Shown: positions 6,215 through 14,998, counted from the first letter of the stretch. The stretch: DNA of 17,448 nucleotides from Melioribacteraceae bacterium (GCA_015486905.1 WFQV01000132.1:1-17448), one strand, 5' to 3'. Numbers and translations are program-made. The notes: a model not told the origin generated them from the sequence alone.

Positions 6215-7231
6215 TTAGCCTAATGGAATTGTAAAAGATTTGCCATTTCTATAATATTTGTGGTCAGCGCCCATTTCAGGCGAAACATCTACTAATCGAC
6301 CGTCAACTTGATTATTAAGGACTGCTCCTTCAGAAATCATCCTAACTTGTTTTTTGCGATAAGGTTTGATTTCCTCTTCAAAGCTATCATCATCGGAATC
6401 GAAACTAACTGAACCACCGCCGCGAACGATTATTTCGTAACGCTCAAACGAATCGAATTCTTCTTGGGTTTTAGGATTAAATAGTGAAAGCAATAATTGA
6501 GTTTGATTAGGAGATGACTCAATTTTAATTTCACTTTCAATTATTTTCTCAAAATGTCCTTTGCCGGTTGAACGTTCTCCGCCGACCCCTTCATCCGCCA
6601 ATAATCTCACACAAGTGAGAAAATGTTTCTTTTGTTCTTCGTCGCAATTGAGCTCATACAGAAAATAAAAACTCGGATTAAATGTTTCTCCATTAATTGA
6701 AATCGGCAAGACTTGAATATCCGTTTCGTGATAAAAATTATTCTCTTGTTTTTCATAACGCGCCATCGTTTTTGGGGTTACTACCTCTTTAATAAAAGAG
6801 GTAATTTCTGATTCCGAATCAATTTCGGTTTTGGAAACCGCAAAGTCAGGACCAATGATGGTAGAATTATCAGTAAAACTAAATTGTTCAAGTTCCAAGT
6901 TTTTAATTGATTTAAAAAGTTCACACGAAATAAATTTAATTTTTTTTTCTGCTTTTATATTGTTTTCAGTGTTGTAATTTAATTCCGGTTTGGGCAGGAA
7001 AAAGATACTATCGTTATCGTTCATTAACATAGGAAATGCAGAGGAAATTTTAATAGAGCCGTTATCAAATAGCTCGATGAAATTTTCAACGTTATCGTAA
7101 ACTTTTGAGTAAATATTAATAATAGCGGAAAACAACGTATCCGAGTGAATAATCTTATCTGTTTCTTCAAGTGATCCGGAACCGAGCCGGAACATTGAAT
7201 ACGGTTTTGTTTTAAGGATTAGCGCTTTCAT
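6215..7231 (-). CDS. csm4: Csm4, type III-A Cas5-like RAMP protein
   Basis: This 338-aa protein is expected to hold the 5' repeat tag of the crRNA and contact Cas10 at the foot of the Csm complex. The N-terminal HSDTLFSAI (29-37) and the glycine-rich loop GVGGERSTGKGHF (215-227) are Csm4/Cas5 family landmarks. The C-terminal tail RLVDVSPEMG...YRNGKSFTIPLG is also characteristic. An acidic patch (DSDDDSFEEE) is found near residue 280. The gene starts 1 nt after csm3 and ends 3 nt before csm5, consistent with one transcript. Confidence 0.95.
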   Translation of the reverse strand: MKALILKTKPYSMFRLGSGSLEETDKIIHSDTLFSAIINIYSKVYDNVENFIELFDNGSIKISSAFPMLMNDNDSIFFLPKPELNYNTENNIKAEKKIKFISCELFKSIKNLELEQFSFTDNSTIIGPDFAVSKTEIDSESEITSFIKEVVTPKTMARYEKQENNFYHETDIQVLPISINGETFNPSFYFLYELNCDEEQKKHFLTCVRLLADEGVGGERSTGKGHFEKIIESEIKIESSPNQTQLLLSLFNPKTQEEFDSFERYEIIVRGGGSVSFDSDDDSFEEEIKPYRKKQVRMISEGAVLNNQVDGRLVDVSPEMGADHKYYRNGKSFTIPLG

Positions 7232-7232
7232 T

Positions 7233-7988
7233 CTAACTCTCTTGATTTATTTCATTAAGATTAACGTCAATTTCTTTACCGTCTTTATCGTTTACATAAT
7301 CCTCAATAGATTTAAAGACTTCGATAATTTTCCCTTTTTTCCAATTGCCTTTTTCATCAAAAGATCCAAATTCTATTTTACCATAACCGCGCGAACCGCT
7401 GCCTCCGAGATAGTCGTCTTGTAATAAACGCATAGCTTTCTTTATTTCCTTTAAATGTCCTTCCTTTTTATCGTCGTCATAAACATCATAAATCATTTCG
7501 AAATCAAAAATAGCTCCCGCCGGTACGCGTTCAATCTGGCGTGGATTGCCGGCGGTGCCGGATTTTCTGTCGATCGTGTTTTCCCATTTGCCTTCAGTGT
7601 AGTCTAATTCTAACTCTGAAAAATCTCCTTCTTTACTTTCCATTTTTTCTTTGTTCTCATTATTTAAGAAAGAATCTCTAACTAATAATCTCGTCTGTTC
7701 AGCAGGAATTTCCTCACCATCTTTATTTTTTTGTTTGGGTGGAAAACCAAAAATTTCTCTTATATTTTTTTCGTCTTCTTTAACATCCATACTCCCTTGT
7801 TCTTTTGCAAGCATTGAACGTAATTTGCCTTTGAGAGAACTGCCCGGTATATAGGGAATTCCTTCAGCTGTTTTTATTACGTTTAAGTCTATTCCGCCAA
7901 TATCCAAAGCTGTTTTTGAACCGCCGATATGCAAACCGGTAATGGCTTTTATTTGTCCTTTAATGAAATATTTGCCTTTAAGTTTCAT
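7233..7988 (-). CDS. csm3: Csm3, backbone RAMP and target-RNA nuclease
   Basis: This 251-aa protein forms the helical backbone of the Csm effector and cuts target RNA at 6-nt intervals. The block IGGIDLNVI is followed by PYIPGSSLKGKLR (45-57). By comparison with characterised Csm3 proteins, D34 is the catalytic aspartate. The C-terminal glycine-rich RAMP motif is YLGGSGSRGYGKIEF (193-207). The length is a little above the usual 215-235 aa, owing to a charged C-terminal extension after residue 207. Its ATG overlaps the csm2 stop by 1 nt (TAATG). With an intact Asp it should be able to cleave target RNA and end signalling. Confidence 0.97.
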   Translation of the reverse strand: MKLKGKYFIKGQIKAITGLHIGGSKTALDIGGIDLNVIKTAEGIPYIPGSSLKGKLRSMLAKEQGSMDVKEDEKNIREIFGFPPKQKNKDGEEIPAEQTRLLVRDSFLNNENKEKMESKEGDFSELELDYTEGKWENTIDRKSGTAGNPRQIERVPAGAIFDFEMIYDVYDDDKKEGHLKEIKKAMRLLQDDYLGGSGSRGYGKIEFGSFDEKGNWKKGKIIEVFKSIEDYVNDKDGKEIDVNLNEINQES

Positions 7989-8389
7989 TAGTTTTTACCT
8001 CCATAAAATTTATGATATGCAATAACAGATTCAAAAAAATTTTTAAATTGCTCTAACTCCTCCTTAGACTTAATATCTTTTAATTTATCATCTAATAATA
8101 GTAAAATTTTCTTCATCCCATAACTATCGCTACGACCGTAAACATATGCCAATTTTGGTCTTAATGAATATACTTCGTTAAAATTGCTTGCATCCAAATT
8201 TTTGATTTTAGAAAATACATTTCTTAATTGGCTTGTTGAAATTTGATTTGCATTTTTTTCCATAAAGCCTTTTAGTTTGTCTATGAATTTATTTTCATCT
8301 CGTTCAGTTTTTAAAATATTATCATATTCCTCACTGAAGTCATTTTTAACTTCTCTTAGAAGTCTTACATCTAATGGTTCTCTTGCCAT
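7988..8389 (-). CDS. csm2: Csm2, type III-A small subunit
   Basis: This 133-aa, mostly helical protein is the small subunit that packs along the Csm3 filament and contacts target RNA. The family signature SLRPKLAYVYGRSD is at residues 75-88. The rest is lysine/glutamate-rich helix, as usual for Csm2. GGAGAT lies upstream of the ATG at 8389, and only 1 nt separates it from the cas10 stop. Length and position between cas10 and csm3 fit the family. Confidence 0.95.
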   Translation of the reverse strand: MAREPLDVRLLREVKNDFSEEYDNILKTERDENKFIDKLKGFMEKNANQISTSQLRNVFSKIKNLDASNFNEVYSLRPKLAYVYGRSDSYGMKKILLLLDDKLKDIKSKEELEQFKNFFESVIAYHKFYGGKN

Positions 8390-8390
8390 T

Positions 8391-10901
8391 TTATTTATCT
8401 CCTAAATTATTTCTGGTTCCAAGTTCAGCCCAGCGCGCAGCGACTGGGAAAATTTGTATGCTGGTATTATTTCCTTTGAAAGCTTCAAAAAAGAGTTCTT
8501 CATATTGTTCAATAATATTTTTTGTTAACATTTTTATTTCCTCTTTATTTTCTTTGCTATAATTAACTAAATCTCTTAAATAGTAATTTAATCGCCAAAC
8601 TTTATACATTTTAATTACTTTAGTAAACAGAGCTTCTTTTTGTATTGTGGCAAAGCCTTTAGAACTGTTTAAAATCTTTTGAATTATAGCTCTATTGCCG
8701 TTAGTTAACCTAATTATTTTCACAATTTTTGATTTAAGTATTTTTGCTTCTTTAAAATCATCCCAAGATAAAACCGTGTCGAAAACTGAAATTGCGTCTT
8801 TAATTTTTTTATTAGTTTTAATATCCCGTCTGTTTTTGGCTTCTTCAAGTCTTTCTTCTGCAAGCCGTGCATACTGCTTAACCGGAAATGTTTCATCAAT
8901 TACTAATAAAGAGGCAGAAAGAGTTATGCCGGGATGTTCGCTTACGAATCTTCTAAATTCATTTCTAACTTTAAACGAAAATTCAAAAATTTTATTCCAA
9001 GCTCCTACGACGAAAAAATCGTCTCCGCCGGAAAATATAGGATAAATTCTATCTTTAAATTCATTGGAAGTCAGCAGAGTGTTCATATAACCTTCAAAGA
9101 ACCATTTCAGAGAACGGGAAAGAAACGCTACTCTTCCGATTGTCGGTTTTTGCAACCCGTCTTTAAATATTTTCCCGAGGTTGTCAATATCCATTTTGAG
9201 TACACCGAGTTTTTCAGTTCCGTTTTCAAAGTAAGCATATTGAGCTAATCTTTTAAAAGAAATTATTTTTATCGGTTGTTCTTGATTTGGCTTTTCGTCA
9301 TTTATAATTTTAAATTCTTCAGATGATAATTTTTTAGTTTTAACAATATTTTCAAAACCATTTAATTTATCGTTTGTCCAAAGTGGCAAATCTTTAACCG
9401 CTAATCGAAATGATGAGTATTGAGACGTGAAATTTAAATCATTATAAACAAGTCCTTGTTTGTCGATATCAACATTTGGCCTTAAAGAAACTTGATAATC
9501 CAATTCTCTAAATAGTTTTTCCCATTCGGGTCTATTAACTTCATTTTTATTGTCCGGCCCGATATAATAATTAGTCGCTAACTGGAGAGCTTCTGCAAGT
9601 TTGTTATATTTACCCTCGCCTTTTAATCTTTGTGGGAAAGGGCTAAACACTTTATCAAATTCTATTCCTTTAAACTTTTTCTTTTTAGCTTCGTTCGAAG
9701 CTTTTACGGCTCTATCAAAAGCATCGCCGAAATTTTCAAAATCATCAAAAGAAACTTCCGTAACACCGAGAGACAAATACAGATTAGTGTCTCTTAATTT
9801 TTCGGCAACAAATTTTTGAATCTCCTGAATATCAGCTTTCCGATAATTGGGAGCAAGAATAAAAAAGTTCCCACCACCGTTATATAGTATGTTAGCTTCT
9901 TTCAAGCCAAATTTATCAATAATTAATTTTGAAATAACTTCCGTAACCAATTGAACGAAATAAGAACGCCCCTTTAAACTCTTTGCCGCTTTACTCGACT
10001 TAACATCAAAAATGAAATCTTGAATACCGTTAACATTTCCGCAAATTAAAATTGCCGGATTTCCGATATTAGAAAGTTGTTCGATGTACTTTTTATTCTT
10101 TGTAACAATATTATTCTTCAGCTTTTTATACGCGCCGTTTTCAAATTCATCATAAAGCGTAACGGCAATTGCCGCTACAGCCCTTGAATGGTCGTATAAA
10201 TTTAAATCGGGTTTATAAAGATGCTTCTCCCCATTGAATTCGGTAGGCGTTTGAGCCGGAACTTGAGAGAGATATTTTTCCATTAATGAAAGCAAAGCAT
10301 TTTCGCTTTCTATGTTTTCAATTTCATTGAGAAAATCTTCTACAAGATTTGTTGATTGGTATAAATTATCATCATTATCTGATTTTTTCTCATTTTTGGG
10401 AAACTGCTCATTTCCGCTTAGACCTAATTTAGCCGGTGCTAAATATTGTTTATTCTTGATTTTCTTTTCGTTATTATTTTCGTCTTTAAAAACAATATCA
10501 TTAAAGGGTGATTCAAGATTAACCAAATAGTATTTGTCTGGATCTAAAGATTCATCTTTGATCCGTTCAGAAGAAGCTAAGTCGTCAGCCATTCTAACAA
10601 TTTGCTGCAACAACCCTCTTTCGTCTATTGACAAATAATTTTCGACTTCGCTTGGATTGTCATTATGGTGATGTAAAACGAGTTCGGAAATTGGATTATA
10701 ATCTGAAATAAATTCTTTATCATTTAAATATTTTTCGATAAATATAGACGAGTATCTCCTATGTGCATACCCTTTTGATGCCTGTTTATTAAGCACATAT
10801 TTGTAGGCTTCTTCTTTCCAGCTTTCGTTTTTCCCACGTTCAATAAATTTTCCAATATCGTGTAATAAAGCAGCAATATAAATTTTATCTTTTTCAGTCA
10901 T
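8391..10901 (-). CDS. cas10: Cas10/Csm1, type III-A large subunit (HD nuclease and cOA synthetase)
   Basis: This large subunit should degrade ssDNA through its HD domain and make cyclic oligoadenylates from ATP on target binding. Counting from the ATG at 10901 (836 aa), the HD motif AALLHDIGKF is near residues 10-19 and a second histidine cluster (LVLHHH) near 75-80. Palm 1 includes GNVNGIQDFIF and LYNGGGNFF. Palm 2 has LKMDIDNLGKIF and the intact GGDD at 625-628 (FSGGDDFFV). The tail ARWAELGTRN is family-typical. A TTG at 10928 would add 9 residues; I prefer the ATG because family members usually begin a few residues before the HD helix. The protein holds a single cysteine, so the zinc ribbon seen between the palm domains of many Csm1 proteins is absent. 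Confidence 0.96.
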   Translation of the reverse strand: MTEKDKIYIAALLHDIGKFIERGKNESWKEEAYKYVLNKQASKGYAHRRYSSIFIEKYLNDKEFISDYNPISELVLHHHNDNPSEVENYLSIDERGLLQQIVRMADDLASSERIKDESLDPDKYYLVNLESPFNDIVFKDENNNEKKIKNKQYLAPAKLGLSGNEQFPKNEKKSDNDDNLYQSTNLVEDFLNEIENIESENALLSLMEKYLSQVPAQTPTEFNGEKHLYKPDLNLYDHSRAVAAIAVTLYDEFENGAYKKLKNNIVTKNKKYIEQLSNIGNPAILICGNVNGIQDFIFDVKSSKAAKSLKGRSYFVQLVTEVISKLIIDKFGLKEANILYNGGGNFFILAPNYRKADIQEIQKFVAEKLRDTNLYLSLGVTEVSFDDFENFGDAFDRAVKASNEAKKKKFKGIEFDKVFSPFPQRLKGEGKYNKLAEALQLATNYYIGPDNKNEVNRPEWEKLFRELDYQVSLRPNVDIDKQGLVYNDLNFTSQYSSFRLAVKDLPLWTNDKLNGFENIVKTKKLSSEEFKIINDEKPNQEQPIKIISFKRLAQYAYFENGTEKLGVLKMDIDNLGKIFKDGLQKPTIGRVAFLSRSLKWFFEGYMNTLLTSNEFKDRIYPIFSGGDDFFVVGAWNKIFEFSFKVRNEFRRFVSEHPGITLSASLLVIDETFPVKQYARLAEERLEEAKNRRDIKTNKKIKDAISVFDTVLSWDDFKEAKILKSKIVKIIRLTNGNRAIIQKILNSSKGFATIQKEALFTKVIKMYKVWRLNYYLRDLVNYSKENKEEIKMLTKNIIEQYEELFFEAFKGNNTSIQIFPVAARWAELGTRNNLGDK

Positions 10902-10981
10902 TGGGTTTCCCAAAAATTTTTTATTCAAAAATATTCCGTTATATTGTCAAATCAAAGGACAGAAACCTTTCCGAAACATTT

Positions 10982-11782
10982 CTATATGACATTTTTTGCC
11001 ATGCCGAATCCCATCGAGTTTTTCTCACCGAAGCCTGCTTCATATCCTATTTTTATTAGTTCAGGGTCTCCCTTTAAAGTAAAGGGTGCAAGGTTTCCAA
11101 TTATGTCTATTTTGTTTTTACCGGCAAAGATTACTGTTCTTTTTGTTATTCTTTTTCCCTTAGCTACTGCATTTTTAATGTAATTCATATCCCATTGAAA
11201 TTTCACACCCTCGCCGGTGTACTTATTTCCTTTGACAGCAAAATATTTATTCGTTAAATTTCCGTTAAAAACGTTGTTTATAATTTGTGCATCGTCGTAA
11301 AAGCGTAAAAAATATTGACCATTGTAACCTTCTCTTTTTTCGTGAGTTGAAAGAACGAGGGGATTCAACAAAATCAATTTCATTTCATTTTTAAAATTTG
11401 GTAAAGGCAATTGTTCTATTTGATTAATTAAGAAAGTTTCGAGTTTGTCTTTAACTTTTAGTTTTAGCTCTTTTTTCTTGAATGAACCAAGTATAATCCC
11501 GCCTAAAAAGTCATCTATTAGAGGTGAAGAGACAAGAAGTGTAACGTTTGGAGATTCAAGAGTTATTCTATCATTTTTTATTTTGTATTTGTCAAAGCGA
11601 AATGCAAATGTAAAAAGTTTGTATTTCTTGCCCTCAATATTGTAGCCCTTATCGTGAAGGAAATTTGCAAACTCCGGTTTTCCGAAACCCAAAAGATTGT
11701 AAATTGCAGATGAAAGGAAATAGTTGTAATTTACCGGTAAATCAGAAACCCCCTGATATTTTAGCTGTATCTTAATCCTCAA
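10982..11782 (-). CDS. cas6: Cas6, CRISPR repeat endoribonuclease
   Basis: This 266-aa protein processes the pre-crRNA by cutting within each repeat. The C-terminal glycine-rich motif GFGEKNSMGFGM (250-261) is diagnostic of Cas6. H43 in FLHDKGY is the likely catalytic histidine. The start codon is TTG at 11782, supported by GAGGGA about 8 nt upstream, an in-frame stop immediately before it, and the typical MRIKIQLK beginning. It is the first gene of the cas block, and the 80-nt gap to cas10 (53 nt to the alternative TTG) contains no other gene. Since no array is present, it probably processes transcripts from an array elsewhere. Confidence 0.94.
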   Translation of the reverse strand: MRIKIQLKYQGVSDLPVNYNYFLSSAIYNLLGFGKPEFANFLHDKGYNIEGKKYKLFTFAFRFDKYKIKNDRITLESPNVTLLVSSPLIDDFLGGIILGSFKKKELKLKVKDKLETFLINQIEQLPLPNFKNEMKLILLNPLVLSTHEKREGYNGQYFLRFYDDAQIINNVFNGNLTNKYFAVKGNKYTGEGVKFQWDMNYIKNAVAKGKRITKRTVIFAGKNKIDIIGNLAPFTLKGDPELIKIGYEAGFGEKNSMGFGMAKNVI

Positions 11783-12024
11783 TTAAAATCCCTCAATAAA
11801 CTTAATGCAAAATAAAATTTTTTTGTACAATAATCAAGTGGATGTTAAAAGTGAATAGATGAGTTTATTTAAAAAAAGCCAAATTAATTCCCGTTAATTT
11901 CAAATTTTGCAAAGCGGAAAAAATATTTCGTCTTTAATTCGTGGCTTATTTATTTCGCCACGAATGCACGAATGTCATTCCAACCACGAACCAAGCACCA
12001 CGAACAAATTAGCTGCGAGCGGTG
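11783..12024. promoter_or_regulatory. Upstream region of the cas operon with the boundary repeat
   Basis: It holds no gene. The AT-rich part (11783-11930) must contain the cas6 promoter if the operon is not read through from the protease gene, but I cannot name a convincing promoter. At 11937-11965 a perfect 9-bp hairpin (ATTCGTGGC/GCCACGAAT) overlaps the repeat at 11943-11973. Related CACGAA words continue to 12005. No U-tract follows, so a terminator role is unproven. Confidence 0.5.
11943..11973. repeat. 31-nt repeat, copy upstream of cas6
   Basis: Identical over 31 nt to 4681-4711. It ends in GCCACGAATGCACGAAT (11957-11973), the same 17-mer that frames the toxin-antitoxin module. Confidence 0.9.
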
Positions 12025-14097
12025 CTAATTTTTAGAGGTAAGATTAATAAAATCTGCTAAGATGTGACATGCCTCTTGAAGTTCGGGATCGTCCAAGTGT
12101 TCTGTCTTTTTCTTTCCGTTCTTATCAACTGTTATTTTTAGAGCGGTGCTTTTATTCTTTGCTTCCTGGCGTGCTTTCTTTTCTTTCTCCGCCTTGTCCC
12201 TTTCTGCTTTGCGGATTTTTTCGTTCAAGGAATATTTTTTCTTATTTCTTAATTTAAGAGCATGCTTAATTTCTTTTAAATAAATCTTGAACTCGGGGTC
12301 CGTTTTAATCCTTTTCAGATGTAGCTCAACCAACTTAGGTACAAGTCTTTGAATCGAAGCGTACTTTTGAAAGTTAGCTGGGCGTATTCTGTCCCACTTC
12401 AATGCGCTTGGTTGTGCACTCTCTCCCGATTTTTCCGGAGGCACAGGGGAAGGATATTCGATGTCTGGGATAACACCCATTCGTTGAGTGCTGCTGCCTG
12501 TTATTCTGTAGAATTTTGCAATTGTTAATTTGATTTGTCCCAATTTTGTGTCGTCGGAGATGAATCTGTTCAAATCGATTAAATTTTGAACGGTTCCTTT
12601 TCCGTAAGTTTCTTCGCCTATTATTAAACCTCTGCCGTAATCTTGAATTGCGCCCGAGAAGATTTCGGAAGCGGAGGCGCTGTGGCGGTTGACCAGCACA
12701 GCCAACGGACCTGTGTAATAAGTTTTGGGGTCGGTGTCCTTATCTACTTCAATCTTACCGATTGAATTTTTAACCTGCACTACCGGACCGTCGGGGATAA
12801 AAAGCCCGACCATGTCTATTGCTTCTTGAAGTGAGCCGCCGCCGTTATCGCGAAGGTCGATTATTATTCCTTTAACGCTGTCTTGCTTAAGTTCGGCAAT
12901 TAACTTTTTTACATCTCTCGTTGTGCTTTTGTAATTTTTGTCACCCCGTCGGCGAGCGTCGAAATCGATGTAGAAAGCCGGAACGTCAATCACACCTATT
13001 TTGTATTCTTTACCGTTGTGATTTAATTTAATTATTTCTTTCTTAGCCGCCTGCTCTTCCAATTTTACTTTATCCCGCACAATACTGATAGTATCCGGAG
13101 GCATGCCGGGGGAGGAGTTTGCTTTAAGTATTGCAAGCCGGACAACCGTACCTTTTTTGCCGCGTATTAACTGGACAACGTCATCAATGCGCCAGCCTAT
13201 TATGTCAACTATTTTACCGTTCTTGCCTTGCCCGACTCCTACTATTTTGTCATCTGCGTGCAGTAATCCGCTTTTGTAAGCCGGTCCGCCGGGGATTATC
13301 CTTGCAACTTTCGTATAGTCGTTCTCGGTTGTTAATTGCGCACCTATCCCTTCAAACGAAAGGCTCATATTGATTTTGAAATTCTCCGAAGTAAGAGGGG
13401 AAAAGTAATTTGAGTGAGGATCAATTGACTCGGAATAAGCGTTCATCGCCAATTGGAAAACGTCTTCGGCTTTGTACTGCAGAATAACTTTCTGGAAACG
13501 TTTGTATCTGTCCGAAAGTGTGGTTACAATGTCCTTCCATTTTTTACCGTTAAGTTTGAGGTTCAATGCGTCGTTTTTCAATCGTTTGCGCCACAGTTCA
13601 TTCATTTCGTCGGGACTTTTAGGATAGTCGGCGTTTTTTCTGTTGGGAATAAAATACTCGTTTTTTGTAAAGTCGAATTTCTTTTTCAATCTTTTCAGTA
13701 CAAACTTTACCCGCTCGTCAACACGCTTTTTGTAAATGTTAAAAATATTAAAGAACGGTTCAACATTGCCTAACATTAAATCGTCGTCCAAAACATTTTT
13801 GTATTTATTAAACTTTTGGATGTCGTCTTTATAGAAGTAGAGTTTGTTGTAATCCAATGCTTTAATGTAATTTTTTAAGATGACAGCCGAGAGTGAATCG
13901 TTCAGGCGGACTTTCTTGTAATGGTAACGTGTGAAGAGGGTGGTAATTATTCTCGTCTCACGTTGGTATTTGGGTGAGGGAACAAGAACCTTGTTGGAAT
14001 CTATTACCGCATTTTCTTGAATTAATTTCTGCTGGTTTTGTGCACTGCAACCGTAAAATGAAATCAAATAGACGAACAATAAAATGTACTTTTTCAT
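12025..14097 (-). CDS. prc: Tail-specific (carboxy-terminal processing) protease, Tsp/Prc, S41 family
   Basis: This 690-aa envelope protease degrades or trims periplasmic proteins from their C-termini. The N-terminus is a hydrophobic signal ending FYGC17, a loose lipobox, so it is probably a lipoprotein. A Tsp-type N-terminal helical domain (about 45-230) precedes a PDZ domain (about 245-330). The S41 catalytic core carries DLRDNGGGS (414-422), SASASE (473-478) and GKGTVQ (499-504). Matching E. coli Tsp, the Ser/Asp/Lys are S475, D486 and K500. The C-terminal 150 residues form the charged Tsp tail domain. AAGG precedes the ATG at 14097. It is unrelated to CRISPR and marks the chromosomal flank. 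Confidence 0.95.
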   Translation of the reverse strand: MKKYILLFVYLISFYGCSAQNQQKLIQENAVIDSNKVLVPSPKYQRETRIITTLFTRYHYKKVRLNDSLSAVILKNYIKALDYNKLYFYKDDIQKFNKYKNVLDDDLMLGNVEPFFNIFNIYKKRVDERVKFVLKRLKKKFDFTKNEYFIPNRKNADYPKSPDEMNELWRKRLKNDALNLKLNGKKWKDIVTTLSDRYKRFQKVILQYKAEDVFQLAMNAYSESIDPHSNYFSPLTSENFKINMSLSFEGIGAQLTTENDYTKVARIIPGGPAYKSGLLHADDKIVGVGQGKNGKIVDIIGWRIDDVVQLIRGKKGTVVRLAILKANSSPGMPPDTISIVRDKVKLEEQAAKKEIIKLNHNGKEYKIGVIDVPAFYIDFDARRRGDKNYKSTTRDVKKLIAELKQDSVKGIIIDLRDNGGGSLQEAIDMVGLFIPDGPVVQVKNSIGKIEVDKDTDPKTYYTGPLAVLVNRHSASASEIFSGAIQDYGRGLIIGEETYGKGTVQNLIDLNRFISDDTKLGQIKLTIAKFYRITGSSTQRMGVIPDIEYPSPVPPEKSGESAQPSALKWDRIRPANFQKYASIQRLVPKLVELHLKRIKTDPEFKIYLKEIKHALKLRNKKKYSLNEKIRKAERDKAEKEKKARQEAKNKSTALKITVDKNGKKKTEHLDDPELQEACHILADFINLTSKN

Positions 14098-14523
14098 ATT
14101 TTACCTTAAAAAAATTTATTCCGGTACAATTAGAAGATAATTAAGTTTCAAAGTTTAAATTTAAATGAATGTTGTTTTAATTAAAAGTGGTGGAATAAAT
14201 TTTGGTACAGGTTTAAAATCAGTGGCAAAAATAATAATAAGAAAGAAGAAACGAGAAATAAGAAATGGTTGAACGTCAGACGCTAGACGCAAGACGTTAG
14301 ATTTTAGTCTCATTATTAGTTGTGTGTTGAAAACGGAAAGTGGAAAGTTTTAAAGTACAATGCACAATTTTTTCTGATTTTATGTGCTAAATATAATTGA
14401 CAAAGCAATGTAACACAGTTTGATTATCCCCCCGCAAACTGTGGCTTTTATTTTTCAGACATTTTTTTCTAATTGTACAGATTGCACCATACATTTGCGG
14501 GATTCAAGGGCAATATCTCATTA

Positions 14524-14545
14524 ACCACAGGTTTCAACCTGTGGT
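14524..14545. repeat. REP-like palindrome, 10-bp arms
   Basis: Perfect arms ACCACAGGTT and AACCTGTGGT with a 2-nt centre (TC). It is the first of a series with the same design. Confidence 0.8.
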
Positions 14546-14561
14546 ATTGGCGAACAAAAAC

Positions 14562-14654
14562 AAAAAAATTAGTTTTGGCGCGATTTTTGGCTTGTTCTTT
14601 TCGGAGAAGCAAAAAATCGTGACAAAACTATGAACCAAAAAAACTAATTTTTTT
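14562..14654. repeat. 93-nt nested inverted repeat
   Basis: The outer arms are AAAAAAATTAGTTT (14562-14575) and AAACTAATTTTTTT (14641-14654), a perfect 14-bp match. Inner arms at 14581-14593 and 14607-14619 (CGATTTTTGGCTT and AAGCAAAAAATCG) match at 12 of 13 positions. The unit could fold into a long two-part hairpin. Confidence 0.7.
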
Positions 14655-14866
14655 TACTAACGTATCTAAAGTTTTTCACTTCAATACCTTCGGCATCGTC
14701 AATATATTTCTAATTTATCTTTTCTACACACCTTCGACCCCCGACACTTGACTCCGTCAAGGTCGGGGTCGTGGGCCTGTCTTTCATTCGACTAAATCTG
14801 TCCCAGATAGAACCCCGAAGAGTTTACCCCGCAAAATGCGGGGGAAACAATCTATAACACAATACT

Positions 14867-14998
14867 GTCATTGCGAAGAAATTGCAATAGCAATTTCTGT
14901 GGCAATCTGCCGAATATTTACTCCTTCGCAACGACGGGAACATGTCATTGCGAGCGACTCATACTTGTCGAAGGAGCGTGGCAATCTGTAATATAGTA
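14867..14998. repeat. Two GTCATTGCGA...GTGGCAATCTG repeat units
   Basis: Unit 1 runs 14867-14909 and unit 2 runs 14944-14998. Both begin GTCATTGCGA and end GTGGCAATCTG. The middles differ: unit 1 holds a perfect hairpin (GAAATTGC-aata-GCAATTTC, 14878-14897), while unit 2 has unrelated sequence with short CGAC/GTCG arms. This is a widespread type of intergenic repeat in Bacteroidota-like genomes. Confidence 0.75.

Noticed and set aside
8695..9248. Plus-strand open frames opposite cas10
   Set aside because: They are shadows of the conserved Palm 2 coding sequence with no RBS or recognisable domains.
10902..10928. TTG start for Cas10 nine residues upstream
   Set aside because: Possible, but the ATG at 10901 gives the usual short lead before the HD helix. 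Neither has a strong SD, so this remains a preference.
12010..12029. TTAGC/GCTAA inverted repeat at the prc stop as a terminator
   Set aside because: Only 5-bp arms, a 10-nt loop and no U-tract.
13131..13773. Plus-strand open frames opposite the prc gene
   Set aside because: Low-complexity or Cys/Phe-rich translations antisense to a well-conserved protease; no family features.
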